Assembly: GCF_018986915.1 (NCBI RefSeq)
Contig: NZ_CP076723.1
Coordinates: 2,017,501-2,081,500, forward strand
Length of the DNA stretch: 64,000 nt
Reading direction: 5' to 3'
Source: Geomonas oryzisoli
Lineage (GTDB): Bacteria; Desulfobacterota; Desulfuromonadia; Geobacterales; Geobacteraceae
This document shows positions 51,026 to 59,349 of the stretch, one piece after another. Positions within the stretch are counted from its first letter, which is position 1; each line of letters begins with the position of its first letter. The notes under the pieces are model-generated. The model did not search any database. It was not told the DNA's origin and worked only from the letters and a program-made list of their open reading frames with translations. The position numbers were made by a program, and so were the translations under genes.

Positions 51026-52480
51026 TCACCTGCGGTTCAAACCGGCGATCATTCCCTTGATCAACTGCGCGAGCATCCCGGCGGTGATCCCTTCCGCCTC
51101 GGGCAGCACCTCGGCAGGATCGTGCCGCTGTAACAGTCGCAGTGCGTTGCCGAAGCTCTGCTCCGCTTCGCGCAGCTCGCCGCGCTTGCGGCACAGGTTC
51201 CCCAGGGCGAAGTAGGCGAGCAGGTAGTCGTGGTCCAGGTACAGCGCGCGCTTAAGGGATGCTTCCGCCCCGGCGTCGTCACCCAGCTGCTCCAGGATCA
51301 TGGAAAGCAGGTAGTGGGTACGCACGTCCAGACGCTCGAGCAGCAACGCCTTTTCGCATTGTTCGCGCGCCTCCTGATAGAGCCCGAGGTTCGCGTAGCT
51401 GCGTGCCGCCAGGGCGAGGCAGTCGGGGAGGTGCGGCGCGGAGAGCGCGAGCCTGGCCGCCTCCTGGTAATCGCCTGCGCGGTAGGCTGTGCGGGCCCGC
51501 TCGACGCTTTCGGGAAGCGGGTCCGCCTGCTGCGAAGCCGGGCCGCAGGGGGGCGCATCCGCTTGAGAACCCTTCGCCTGGGCCGTGTGCGCGGCCGCAG
51601 CGGGCACCGTCGGCGCAGGTACGCTCGGCCTGAGCGCTTTTCGGCGCGGTTCGCCCTTTCGAAGCAGCAGCGCTCCTTCGAAGTAGTGACAGCTGAAGCT
51701 GCGCAGCCTCTGGTGGTCCACTTCGGTGGGGCCCACGAAGAGCCAGCCCCCCTGTTTCAGTGCGGCGTGAAACCTGGCCACCGTTTTTTCGATCTGCTCG
51801 GCGTGGAAATAGAGCATCACGTTACGGCAGAAGATGATGTCCGCCCCCGCGGTGAGCGCGCTGCCCGCGTCGACGGCCAGGTTCAGCTGGCTGAAGTGCA
51901 CCATCTGCCGGATGCGGGGGATAACCTCGAAGTGGCCGTCCCCCAGGGGAGTGAAATACTCCATGAGCCATTCCGGCGCGTTGCGGAAGGACCATTTGCC
52001 GTACACCCCCCTTCGGGCACGTTCCAGCGCTTCTTCGTTGATGTCGGTGCCAAGGAGCGTGATCTTCCACTCGGGCAGATCCTGAAGCAGGCGGCTCAGT
52101 ATGATGGCGATGGAGTAGGGCTCCTCGCCGGTGGAGCAGCCGGCGCTCCAGATCTTGAGGGTCCTGCCGCCGCGACGTCGGGACGCAATGAGCGCGGGGA
52201 GCACCTGCTCTTCGAGCACGCGGTAGCTCTTGGGGTCGCGCATGAAGTACGTTTCGCCGATGGTAAGGGCGGCGGAGAGCGCCCTCAACTGTTCCTGGGA
52301 GAGCGGGACGGCCATGAGCTGGAACAGGTAGTGGTCCAGGTCCTCGAAACCCGCCTCACGCGCCAGGGTGGACATCTTTTGCGCCAGGTCCCGTAACCGG
52401 GTCTGGGGGAAGTGCAGCCCCATGTTCCTGGCGATGAACCTGGCGAAAGCGGGCAGCGAGTGATGCAGGTCGTCGCCCAC
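51026..52480 (-). CDS. cheR: Chemoreceptor methyltransferase CheR with TPR domain
   Basis: A 484-residue protein: CheR methyltransferase (about 1-265) with the SAM site IWSAGCSTGEEPYS, the segment TYFMRDP and CRNVMLYF, then a proline/alanine-rich linker (about 275-320) and three or four TPR repeats (about 330-465). CheR-TPR fusion is the hallmark of WspC-type systems. GTG 52480 is used: it lies just beyond the upstream cheW stop, with GGAGAG before it. It methylates receptor glutamates. Confidence 0.9.
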   Translation of the reverse strand: MGDDLHHSLPAFARFIARNMGLHFPQTRLRDLAQKMSTLAREAGFEDLDHYLFQLMAVPLSQEQLRALSAALTIGETYFMRDPKSYRVLEEQVLPALIASRRRGGRTLKIWSAGCSTGEEPYSIAIILSRLLQDLPEWKITLLGTDINEEALERARRGVYGKWSFRNAPEWLMEYFTPLGDGHFEVIPRIRQMVHFSQLNLAVDAGSALTAGADIIFCRNVMLYFHAEQIEKTVARFHAALKQGGWLFVGPTEVDHQRLRSFSCHYFEGALLLRKGEPRRKALRPSVPAPTVPAAAAHTAQAKGSQADAPPCGPASQQADPLPESVERARTAYRAGDYQEAARLALSAPHLPDCLALAARSYANLGLYQEAREQCEKALLLERLDVRTHYLLSMILEQLGDDAGAEASLKRALYLDHDYLLAYFALGNLCRKRGELREAEQSFGNALRLLQRHDPAEVLPEAEGITAGMLAQLIKGMIAGLNRR

Positions 52481-52481
52481 G

Positions 52482-52959
52482 CTACGCGCTCTCCAGCGCG
52501 GCACGGATCTGTTTCTCTTCCTCGGCGAAGAGCAGGGTGTCCAGGTCGTGAATCAGCACCAGCCCCTCCGCGGTCCTGGTTACGCCGGCAAGAAATTCCG
52601 TTCCCATGACGATGTCGTCCGCGGGGACGAGTCCCCCGGCCGGCTGTTCGCAGACCCCTTCCGTCGAGTCGACATGCAGCGCCAGGGCGAGTCTGCCGGT
52701 GCGAGCCACGACGAAGTGGTCGTCGCAGCCGATGTCGCGCTCCGGCAGCCGGAACCTTTTTCTCAGATTTATGACGGGGATGACATCCCCCTGCAGGTCG
52801 AGTATGCCGAGTACGATGTCCGGGGCGTTGGGAATCGGGGTGAGCGCCGCCGCCCTGATGACCCTGGTGATCTGGTCGAGTCTCAAGGCGTAGCGTTTGC
52901 CGTCGAGGGCGAAGATGAGCAGGTGGATCGTGTCTATCGGTCTTCTCCATGTGCGACAT
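52482..52959 (-). pseudogene. cheW: CheW-type adaptor with apparent frameshift
   Basis: From codon TTG 52886 onward a normal CheW sequence reads RLDQITRVI ... VLGILDLQGDVIPVINLRKRF. In the same frame upstream the missing first strand HLLIFALDGKRYAL is present, but that frame runs into a stop without an ATG, GTG or TTG. The only good start, ATG 52959 (MSHMEKTDRHD), is in another frame, and removing one base at about 52921-52926 would join the two perfectly. So this is either a one-base insertion, a sequencing error, or a non-standard start or frameshift. It is the first gene of the chemosensory operon. Confidence 0.7.
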
Positions 52960-53222
52960 CAATACGGCGCTTTAATTTACCGCGCGTGTGGCTTCTATTC
53001 AAGTGGATTGTTGCGATTTAATGACTGAACGTGTGATTTTTTGCAGTAGAAGTTTCGGTTTGGAGTGCCGGGTGGGATTGTTCCTTCTTTAAAGGTCGGT
53101 TGGGAGCATGTAGAGGTAAGGTGAAATAGAGAAAAGGGGGGCTTAGTGACAATCGTGGCCCGGGGGGAAACAAAGGAACATCACTCTACTGACAGTGGCG
53201 AAGCCGTAGCGCTCCCTCTGTC

Positions 53223-53801
53223 TCAGCGCCCCAGATACTGCTGTGCGTACCGGCTCACCTCGGGGAGGAATGCCAGGAAATCCTCTTGCAATGCTTGGTA
53301 GTTGCGGGTAAGCTCCCTGCCGCCACCGGCCAGGGGATTGGAGCGCGCAACGCGTCTGGACATCCGTTCCAGCGCGCCGGCCACCCCGTCGGTGGTGAGA
53401 TACGAGGGGATCATGTCCTCGAAGATCACCGGGACCAGCCTCTGCAGACGCTCCGGCAGCAGGGGCCGGTTTCCCTCGACGATCCTCCTGGCGCGCTCGA
53501 GGTAGACCGGCAGCGGTTCCCGGTGCAACTTCTGCCAGCCGGTCGCCAGGAAGTGGTCGTAATAGAGGTCGACGAGGATGCCCCGGTAAAGCCCGAATTC
53601 CGGTGCGATACGGAGGCGGCTGCTGGTGAAGGCGGGGTGCTGTTGGGCAAATGAATCGATGCGTCGGTGCAGTTCCAGGCCTTGGCGCAGGGGGGCGGGA
53701 TAGCGGTCGGCGAGCGGTCCCTTGACGAAATCGCCCATGAAGTTGCCGGTCAGGGTGTCGGGGTCGTCGCCCGACAAGTAGAGGTGGAAGAGGTAGTTCA
53801 T
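53223..53801 (-). CDS. acpH: ACP phosphodiesterase (AcpH family)
   Basis: A 192-residue protein of the AcpH/DUF479 family, which removes the phosphopantetheine arm from acyl carrier protein. The start MNYLFHLYLSGDDPDTLTGNFMGDFVKG and LHRRIDSF and D-L-Y-Y-D-H-F-L-A metal-site motifs are typical of this HD-like fold. ATG 53801 is preferred, as this is the usual family start, although the ribosome site is weak. Divergent from the ADP-ribosylglycohydrolase gene with only 47 bp between. Confidence 0.85.
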   Translation of the reverse strand: MNYLFHLYLSGDDPDTLTGNFMGDFVKGPLADRYPAPLRQGLELHRRIDSFAQQHPAFTSSRLRIAPEFGLYRGILVDLYYDHFLATGWQKLHREPLPVYLERARRIVEGNRPLLPERLQRLVPVIFEDMIPSYLTTDGVAGALERMSRRVARSNPLAGGGRELTRNYQALQEDFLAFLPEVSRYAQQYLGR

Positions 53802-53848
53802 GGCAAGTGATGATACCAAAACCCGCGCAGAAGGGGTAGGGGGGTAAC

Positions 53849-54631
53849 ATGCTGGGTGCGCTGGCCGGCGACATCGTCGGTTCCGTCTACGAGTGGAACA
53901 ACATCAAGACCACATCCTTTCCGCTGTTCCAGGACCAGTGCCGCTTCACCGACGATACGGTCCTCACCGTCGCGCTTGCGGAGGCGATCATGAGCGGCGA
54001 GCCGTACGCCCAGGTGATGCGGCGCTACTATCGCAGGTATCCCGAGGCGGGATACGGCAAGAACTTCGCGCTGTGGGCCGCCAGCGCGGATGCCGCTCCC
54101 TACCACAGCTGGGGCAACGGCTCCGCGATGCGCATCGCGCCGGCGGCCTGGGCCTTCGATTCCCTGGATGAAGTGCTGCGCAGGGCCGAGGAGTACACCC
54201 TCCCCACCCACGGGCACCCGGAGGGTGTGAAAGGCGCGCAGGCTACGGCCGCGGCGATTTTCCTGGCGCGCAGCGGCGCCGACAAAGAGGAAATCCGCCA
54301 CTTCATCAGCGGCCGTTTCGGCTATGACCTCTCTCGCAGCTGCGACGAGATCCGTCCCGGCTACCGTTTCGACGTGTCATGCCAGGGGACGGTCCCCCAG
54401 GCGCTGGCTGCCTTCTTCGATTCCGAAGACTTCGAGGACGCCCTGCGGCTGGCAGTCTCCCTCGGCGGGGATTCCGATACGCTGGCCTGCATTACCGGCG
54501 GCATCGCGCAAGCCTTTTACGGCGGGGTTCCGGGGGCGATCGCCAGCTGCACGCTGGGTTTTCTGGACGAGCCGCTGAGGAGGGTGACTTTGGAGTTCGA
54601 GGCGCGCTTCGTGGCGGGGAAGAGTACTTAG
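53849..54631 (+). CDS. ADP-ribosylglycohydrolase family protein
   Basis: A 260-residue all-helical enzyme of the ARH/DraG family that hydrolyses ADP-ribosyl bonds with two magnesium ions. The metal residues are visible at FTDDTVLTVA (about 31-40) and at SLGGDSDTLACITGG (about 208-222). The start LGALAGDIVGSVYEW is typical. No DraT-like ADP-ribosyltransferase lies nearby, so its substrate (protein, nucleotide or ADP-ribosylated nucleic acid) is open. Confidence 0.9.
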   Translation: MLGALAGDIVGSVYEWNNIKTTSFPLFQDQCRFTDDTVLTVALAEAIMSGEPYAQVMRRYYRRYPEAGYGKNFALWAASADAAPYHSWGNGSAMRIAPAAWAFDSLDEVLRRAEEYTLPTHGHPEGVKGAQATAAAIFLARSGADKEEIRHFISGRFGYDLSRSCDEIRPGYRFDVSCQGTVPQALAAFFDSEDFEDALRLAVSLGGDSDTLACITGGIAQAFYGGVPGAIASCTLGFLDEPLRRVTLEFEARFVAGKST

Positions 54632-54655
54632 GGGGAGTTGCCCGCAACGTGCAAA

Positions 54656-54720
54656 CTGAAAACTGCAAATCCCCCCTGTGCCCCCTGTGCCCCCTTCAAA
54701 AAAGGGGTGGGCGTGGGTTC
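54656..54720. repeat. Dispersed C/G-tract intergenic repeat
   Basis: Three C runs (aatcccccctgtgccccc...) followed by ttcaaaaaaggggtgggcg; same dispersed family as at 42-130. Confidence 0.5.
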
Positions 54721-54751
54721 ACGTGCAACCTTTTGGACTGTAACCATCCAG

Positions 54752-55324
54752 CTACTTCATCAGTTGCTTGCCGATGTCGAATCCTTTGCCGACCGGCTCT
54801 CCCAAACCGTAGTAGATACGGTTGGTCGGGCTGTAGATGAGCGGCTGCACCTTGGCCGGATCGGGGAGGCCGTTGCCGTCGAGCACGGACTCGTCGGCTT
54901 TCACATCGACGATCTCGCCGATGAACTGGGTGTGCACCCCTATCTCCACCGTCTGCAGCAGGCGGCACTCGATGACCAGCGGAAATTCAGCGACGTAGGG
55001 CGCATCGACCAGATCGCTTTTCACCGCGGTGAGGCCGGCCTGGGCGAACTTGTCCTCGTTCTTGCCGGAGGCGATACCGGCGTAATCGGCCGCGACCGCG
55101 AACTGCTGCGAGGGGATGTTGACGGTAAAGGCACCGCGCCTGAGGATCGCGTCGTAGCTGTAGCGCGATTTGCGCAGGGATACGGTGACCGCGGCAGGAT
55201 CGGAGCTGCAGACGCCGCCCCAGGCGACGGTGGCAAGGTTCGGCTTGCCCGCCATGTCGTAACTCCCTACCAGCCACACCGGGGTCGGCATGGCGTGGGT
55301 TCCTTTGCCCAGACTCTTCTTCAT
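54752..55324 (-). CDS. Flavin reductase-like FMN-binding protein
   Basis: A 190-residue FMN-binding split-barrel protein of the flavoredoxin/flavin reductase branch. Seen: PVWLVGSYD and LATVAWGGVCSSDPAAVTVSLR in the N-terminal barrel, then FTVNIPSQQ and the long loop with DKFAQAGL. Members bind FMN and act as electron carriers or reduce flavin with NAD(P)H. AGGAGG precedes the ATG. The tautomerase gene follows on the same strand in front, 22 bp upstream, so the two are probably co-transcribed. Confidence 0.85.
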   Translation of the reverse strand: MKKSLGKGTHAMPTPVWLVGSYDMAGKPNLATVAWGGVCSSDPAAVTVSLRKSRYSYDAILRRGAFTVNIPSQQFAVAADYAGIASGKNEDKFAQAGLTAVKSDLVDAPYVAEFPLVIECRLLQTVEIGVHTQFIGEIVDVKADESVLDGNGLPDPAKVQPLIYSPTNRIYYGLGEPVGKGFDIGKQLMK

Positions 55325-55346
55325 ATGGCCTCCTGTGAGCCTATTT

Positions 55347-55538
55347 TTATTTGAGGATGTCCGACAGGAGCTTCCCGCCGACGCCGATGTTTTCCCGTTC
55401 CATTTCCTTGATGAAAACGATGAACTTTTCGGCAGGGATCTGGGTGACGGAGCTGGCGGCTTCGGTCAGTGCCTGTACCAGTTGGCCCTTTTTCTCTTTG
55501 TTCTCAATGGTGCCGAGGTCGATGGTGATAACGGGCAT
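55347..55538 (-). CDS. 4-Oxalocrotonate tautomerase-family enzyme
   Basis: A 63-residue tautomerase. After removal of Met the N-terminal proline (MPVITIDLG) is the catalytic base, and length and helix LVQALTEAASSVTQIP fit the 4-OT family, which forms hexamers. Physiological substrate unknown. It is upstream of and close to the flavin reductase-like gene. Confidence 0.85.
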   Translation of the reverse strand: MPVITIDLGTIENKEKKGQLVQALTEAASSVTQIPAEKFIVFIKEMERENIGVGGKLLSDILK

Positions 55539-55764
55539 GGGGATTCTCCTTGTTGCCGGTGTGGAAGTTGAGAGGAGGCCAATGTAACAAATATCAGCGG
55601 CGACATCAACAGCGGGATCCGCCGAATGTCGAGTATAAACGTGTCAGGTATTACCGGCGCAGGTAAGTATCTGTTTATTGCGACATGTAACAGACGAGAA
55701 AGCTAGGGAGTATGCCGCAGTCGTGATATAGTCGCCGGATGCAGCAACGACAAGGATAAGGAAT

Positions 55765-56091
55765 ATGGTAGAGATCAAGGAATCAGATATCAAAGTGGAG
55801 TTTTACCGCGCTTCGGGGCCGGGAGGGCAGCACCGCAACACGACCGACTCAGCGGTGCGGATACGGCATCTCCCCACCGGGATCGTGGCCCAGGCCAGCG
55901 AGAGCCGTTCCCAGGCGCAAAACCGTGAGATGGCGCTGCAGCGGCTGGCCGAGTTGTTGCACAGGCGGGAGATGAAGAGGAAAAAGCGGATCGCCACCAA
56001 GGTGCCGCGCGGCGCCAAGGAAAAGCGACTCTCGGAAAAGAAGGCGGTTTCGGAGAGGAAAAAACAAAGAAGTAAATCAATTGACAATTGA
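55765..56091 (+). CDS. Release factor-like GGQ-domain protein
   Basis: A 108-residue protein with the peptidyl-tRNA hydrolysis motif GGQ at residues 20-22 ([16 protein letters not shown]) and a very basic C-terminal tail ([18 protein letters not shown]). It lacks the stop-codon-recognition domains of RF1/RF2. This is the layout of ArfB/YaeJ-like ribosome rescue proteins or the RfH-like group; the shortness and tail favour rescue of stalled ribosomes. Confidence 0.85.
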   Translation: MVEIKESDIKVEFYRASGPGGQHRNTTDSAVRIRHLPTGIVAQASESRSQAQNREMALQRLAELLHRREMKRKKRIATKVPRGAKEKRLSEKKAVSERKKQRSKSIDN

Positions 56092-56300
56092 CAATGGACA
56101 ATTGACAACTGGATCGCACCTTCGAGCACTTCTCCGAAGGAGGGGACTGGCTCCGCCAGGTGCCTGTCCCCTTGCTGCTATGCGAAGGCGGCTGATGTAT
56201 CGTGACCAACCCTGAAGGTGTAGTTGCGACAACTCTTACATGTGCGCAGGCCAAGCGTCACTTTAGCTGTCAATTGTCAATTGGTCAGTTGTTCATTGCC
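56077..56300. repeat. Inverted repeat of CAATTGACAATT motifs
   Basis: Left arm at 56077-56112 (tcaattgacaattgacaa...) is complementary to the right arm at 56267-56300 (gtcaattgtcaattggtc). The left arm overlaps the end of the GGQ gene and the right arm overlaps the LysR stop, so the element separates two convergent genes. Confidence 0.7.
56142..56172. repeat. REP-like palindrome, copy 1
   Basis: GGGGACTGGCTCCGCCAGG followed by TGCCTGTCCCC: an imperfect palindrome of about 28 bp with a GCCA loop. Related copies lie at 61253 and, inverted, at 61327. Confidence 0.75.
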
Positions 56301-57191
56301 TCTATACATCTCCACCATGATGCCCCTGAAGGCGACGGCGGCGGGGGACAACTCCCGCCCTTTGCGGCTCGCCAGGTAGAACTGCCGCTTGATGGAAACG
56401 CCCGCAACGGGAACCTGGATCAGCGTCCCCTGTTCCAACTCGTGCTGCACGGACACCGAAGAAACGAATGAGACGCCGATCGCGGCGATCACGGCGCGCT
56501 TCACCGCTTCGTTACTCCCCAGGTGCGCCGCTACCCGCAAGGTGCCGGGATCGATGCCTGCCGCGCGCAGGGCCTGGGCTGCCGCCTTACCGGTTCCGGA
56601 ACCGGTTTCCCGCAGCACCACCGACTCACCAAGCAGTTCCTCTTTGCGGATCGCCCGCTCCTTGCCCCAACGGTGCCCGCTGGGAGCTATCAGTACCAGT
56701 TCGTCCTCCGCAAACGGCACGAATTCGAGCGTCTCTTCCTCGAAACACCCGCCCACTACACCCAGCTCCACCTCTTCGGAGAGCAGCTTCCCGAGCACGT
56801 CCCGGCTGTCACCCTGCCTCAGCACGATGGTCACGCCGGGAAAACGGCTGATCAGGAGAGGAAGGGCGGCCGGTATCATGTACTCGCCCGGTATGCTGCT
56901 CCCCGCGATGTTCAGCTCCGCCTCTTCGATCCCCTTGAAGCGCGCCAGCGCGACCGGTATCTCTTTCGCGTAATCCACCAGTTTGCGGGCCCGCTCCAAA
57001 AGGATCTTCCCTCCTTCGGTGGGAAGGGCGCCTTTGCCGGTGCGATCGAGGAGTTTCATGCCGAATTCACTCTCCAGTGCGGAGATGTGCTGGCTTACCG
57101 TGGATTGCGTTATGAAGGTGGCTTCGGCTCCCTTGGAGAAGCTGCCGCTCTCTGCCACCTTGATGAAAACCTCCAATTGCTTCAGGTTCAC
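56277..57191 (-). CDS. LysR-family transcription regulator
   Basis: A 304-residue LysR regulator: winged helix-turn-helix at 1-60 (LEVFIKVAESGSFSKGAE, QSTVSQHISALE) and a periplasmic-binding-like effector domain (90-300, AGSSIPGEYMIPAALP). The sequence resembles the CysB-like group annotated as selenium-metabolism-associated LysR proteins in delta-proteobacteria; that subgroup call is from memory. Divergent from the activase and double-cubane reductase operon, with 149 bp between, so it probably controls it. Confidence 0.85.
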   Translation of the reverse strand: MNLKQLEVFIKVAESGSFSKGAEATFITQSTVSQHISALESEFGMKLLDRTGKGALPTEGGKILLERARKLVDYAKEIPVALARFKGIEEAELNIAGSSIPGEYMIPAALPLLISRFPGVTIVLRQGDSRDVLGKLLSEEVELGVVGGCFEEETLEFVPFAEDELVLIAPSGHRWGKERAIRKEELLGESVVLRETGSGTGKAAAQALRAAGIDPGTLRVAAHLGSNEAVKRAVIAAIGVSFVSSVSVQHELEQGTLIQVPVAGVSIKRQFYLASRKGRELSPAAVAFRGIMVEMYRGNEQLTN

Positions 57192-57340
57192 CGCTCCCTC
57201 CTATTAAGGATTGCGATCATGGTTATTTATTTCATCGAATTTATCAATTTGACTACGGCCGGTCAATTAGTTATTCATGTCAGTGGTTTTTCCCACTTCC
57301 CCCACTTCTTTCTGACATTCCATTTCAGCGAGAGACATAG

Positions 57341-58102
57341 ATGGTTGCAGCAGGAATCGACATAGGCTCGACAGGGACAAAAGCGGTCATCTTCGATGGT
57401 GAGATCCGCGCCAGTGTGGTCGTTCCCACCGGTTGGGATCCCAAGGCCGCAGGGCTCGAGGCGTTTCGCCAGGCGCTGGATTGCGCCGGCCTCGCCGAAG
57501 GCGACGTGGGGAGCATCGTCGGGACCGGCTACGGCCGTGTTTCCCTGCCCATATTCGACAGGAAGGTCACCGAGATCACCTGTCACGCCCGCGGTGCCCA
57601 CTTCCTTTATCCCGAAACCCGCAGCGTCATCGATATCGGCGGTCAGGACAGCAAGGTGATCAGCGTCGATGAACAGGGGAGGGTGGCAGAATTCGCCATG
57701 AACGACAAGTGTGCCGCCGGAACCGGGAGGTTTTTGCAGGTGATGGCGGGCGTGCTCGACGTCTCCCTGGAGCAACTGGGACAACTCGCCGTCGGGGCGA
57801 CGCCGGCACGGATCTCCAGCATGTGCGCCGTCTTCGCCGAGTCGGAGGTCATCGGCCTGCTGGCCCGCGGGACGGACAAGGGGAGCATCGCGGCCGGCAT
57901 CTTCCACTCCATAGCGGGAAGGATCCAGGGGCTGGCCGGGAAGGTCACCCTGTCGCACCGGGTCACCTTCAGCGGCGGCGTGGCGCTAAACCGCGAGCTC
58001 TGCCGCGCCATCGGGGCTAGCCTCGGCGTAGATATGTGCGTTCCGCAGGCGCCGCAGATGGTGGGTGCGCTGGGCGCCGCGATCATGGGGTTCGAGGCAT
58101 GA
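57341..58102 (+). CDS. Acyl-CoA dehydratase activase-type ATPase
   Basis: A 253-residue ASKHA-fold ATPase. Seen: AGIDIGSTGTKAVIFDG phosphate loop (4-20), DIGGQDSKVI (about 96-105), the cluster cysteines in NDKCAAGTGRF and SSMCAVFAESE, and FSGGVALN. Homodimers bridge one [4Fe-4S] cluster and use ATP to inject a low-potential electron into a partner. The partner is the next gene, overlapped by four bases (ATGA). No benzoyl-CoA or hydroxyglutaryl-CoA genes lie nearby, favouring a double-cubane partner. Confidence 0.9.
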   Translation: MVAAGIDIGSTGTKAVIFDGEIRASVVVPTGWDPKAAGLEAFRQALDCAGLAEGDVGSIVGTGYGRVSLPIFDRKVTEITCHARGAHFLYPETRSVIDIGGQDSKVISVDEQGRVAEFAMNDKCAAGTGRFLQVMAGVLDVSLEQLGQLAVGATPARISSMCAVFAESEVIGLLARGTDKGSIAAGIFHSIAGRIQGLAGKVTLSHRVTFSGGVALNRELCRAIGASLGVDMCVPQAPQMVGALGAAIMGFEA

Positions 58103-59265
58103 GGGATGTCTGTGCAGCCTTCGATGAGATCGCGGGCCTCAGGGAGAAAAACGCCATCGCGCTCAAGGTCGCCAAGGATCGCGGCAGGAAGGTGGTCGGC
58201 ACCTATTGCCTCTTTTCGCCGGTGGAGCTGATCGTAGCCGCCGGTGCCATCCCGGTTTCGCTGTGCGGCACCAGCGCGACCCCTATTCCGGCCGCGGAAA
58301 AGGTGCTGCCGCGCTCGCTCTGCCCGCTGATCAAGTCCAGCTACGGTTTCGCGCTCACCGATACCTGCCCCTTCTTCCATTTCTCCGACCTTTTGCTCGC
58401 CGAGACCACCTGCGACGGCAAGAAGAAGATGTACGAGCTGCTGGCGCAGATGAAACCGCTGCACCTGATGCAACTGCCCCAGGTGCAGGACGAGGCGGCG
58501 CTGGACTACTGGGTTCTGGAGCTCAAGCGCCTGATCACTCGCCTTGAAGAGTCCTTCGGCGTGCGCATCACCCCTGAGAAACTGGCCGGTGCGGTTCTGC
58601 TTCTGAACGAGGAACGGCGCTCGCTCAAGGCCTTGCAGGACGTTTTGAAGCGCAGGCCGGCGCCGATCTCAGGGATTGACCTGCTGACCGTGCTGCACAA
58701 CCGCGGTTTCACCGTGGACAAGCGGGAGGCGATCGAGCTCATCGACCGGCTCACCACTGAGCTGACCGAACTGAGCGACCAGGGCGTCTCTCCCTTCAGC
58801 GACCGGACCCCGCGCATCCTGCTGACCGGTGTGCCGGTCGGGATCGGATCGGAAAAGGTGGTGCGCCTGGTCGAGGAACTGGGGGGCAGCGTGGCCTGCT
58901 TCGAGAGTTGCGGCGGTTACAAAAAGGTGGATCCGGTGCTGCCGGGAAACGACCTGCTCCGTTCCATCGCGGAAAAGTACCTGCGCGTTCCCTGTTCGTG
59001 CATGTCTCCCAACACGGGGCGCTTGCAACTGCTGGAGAAGCTGGTGCGGGAATTCGACGCGGACGGGGTGATCGATCTCACCTGGCAGGGGTGCCACACC
59101 TACAACGTGGAATCGTTCTCGGTGAAGCGCCACCTTCAGGAGACGGTGCAGGTCCCTTTCCTGCAGATCGAAACCGATTATTCGGAATCGGACACGGAGC
59201 AACTGAAGGTGCGTATCGAGGCCTTCCTGGAGGTGATAGGGACCAGGCGAGGAGGGCGTCCGTGA
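58099..59265 (+). CDS. Double-cubane-cluster anaerobic reductase
   Basis: A 388-residue protein of the HgdB/BcrB superfamily. Cysteines in TYCLFSP, PRSLCPLIKSSYG, TDTCPFFHF, ESCGGYKK, VPCSCMSP and WQGCHTYN are enough for more than one [4Fe-4S] cluster, as in single-subunit double-cubane-cluster proteins that take up electrons from an activase and reduce difficult small molecules. A separate A or C subunit is absent, unlike hydroxyacyl-CoA dehydratases. ATG 58099 overlaps the activase stop. The native substrate is unknown. Confidence 0.85.
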   Translation: MRDVCAAFDEIAGLREKNAIALKVAKDRGRKVVGTYCLFSPVELIVAAGAIPVSLCGTSATPIPAAEKVLPRSLCPLIKSSYGFALTDTCPFFHFSDLLLAETTCDGKKKMYELLAQMKPLHLMQLPQVQDEAALDYWVLELKRLITRLEESFGVRITPEKLAGAVLLLNEERRSLKALQDVLKRRPAPISGIDLLTVLHNRGFTVDKREAIELIDRLTTELTELSDQGVSPFSDRTPRILLTGVPVGIGSEKVVRLVEELGGSVACFESCGGYKKVDPVLPGNDLLRSIAEKYLRVPCSCMSPNTGRLQLLEKLVREFDADGVIDLTWQGCHTYNVESFSVKRHLQETVQVPFLQIETDYSESDTEQLKVRIEAFLEVIGTRRGGRP

Positions 59266-59349
59266 CAGGTTCGCGACACGGGGTACTTTTCGACGACTGC
59301 AGGTACCACGTCGATTCTGTGATGTCATGTCAATCAAATGGAGGTCAAC

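Noticed and set aside
52285-52962. 225-codon minus-strand frame covering the start of the chemosensory operon
   Set aside because: Only its first dozen codons are plausible as the original CheW start; the remainder is an Arg-rich shadow of cheW and cheR.
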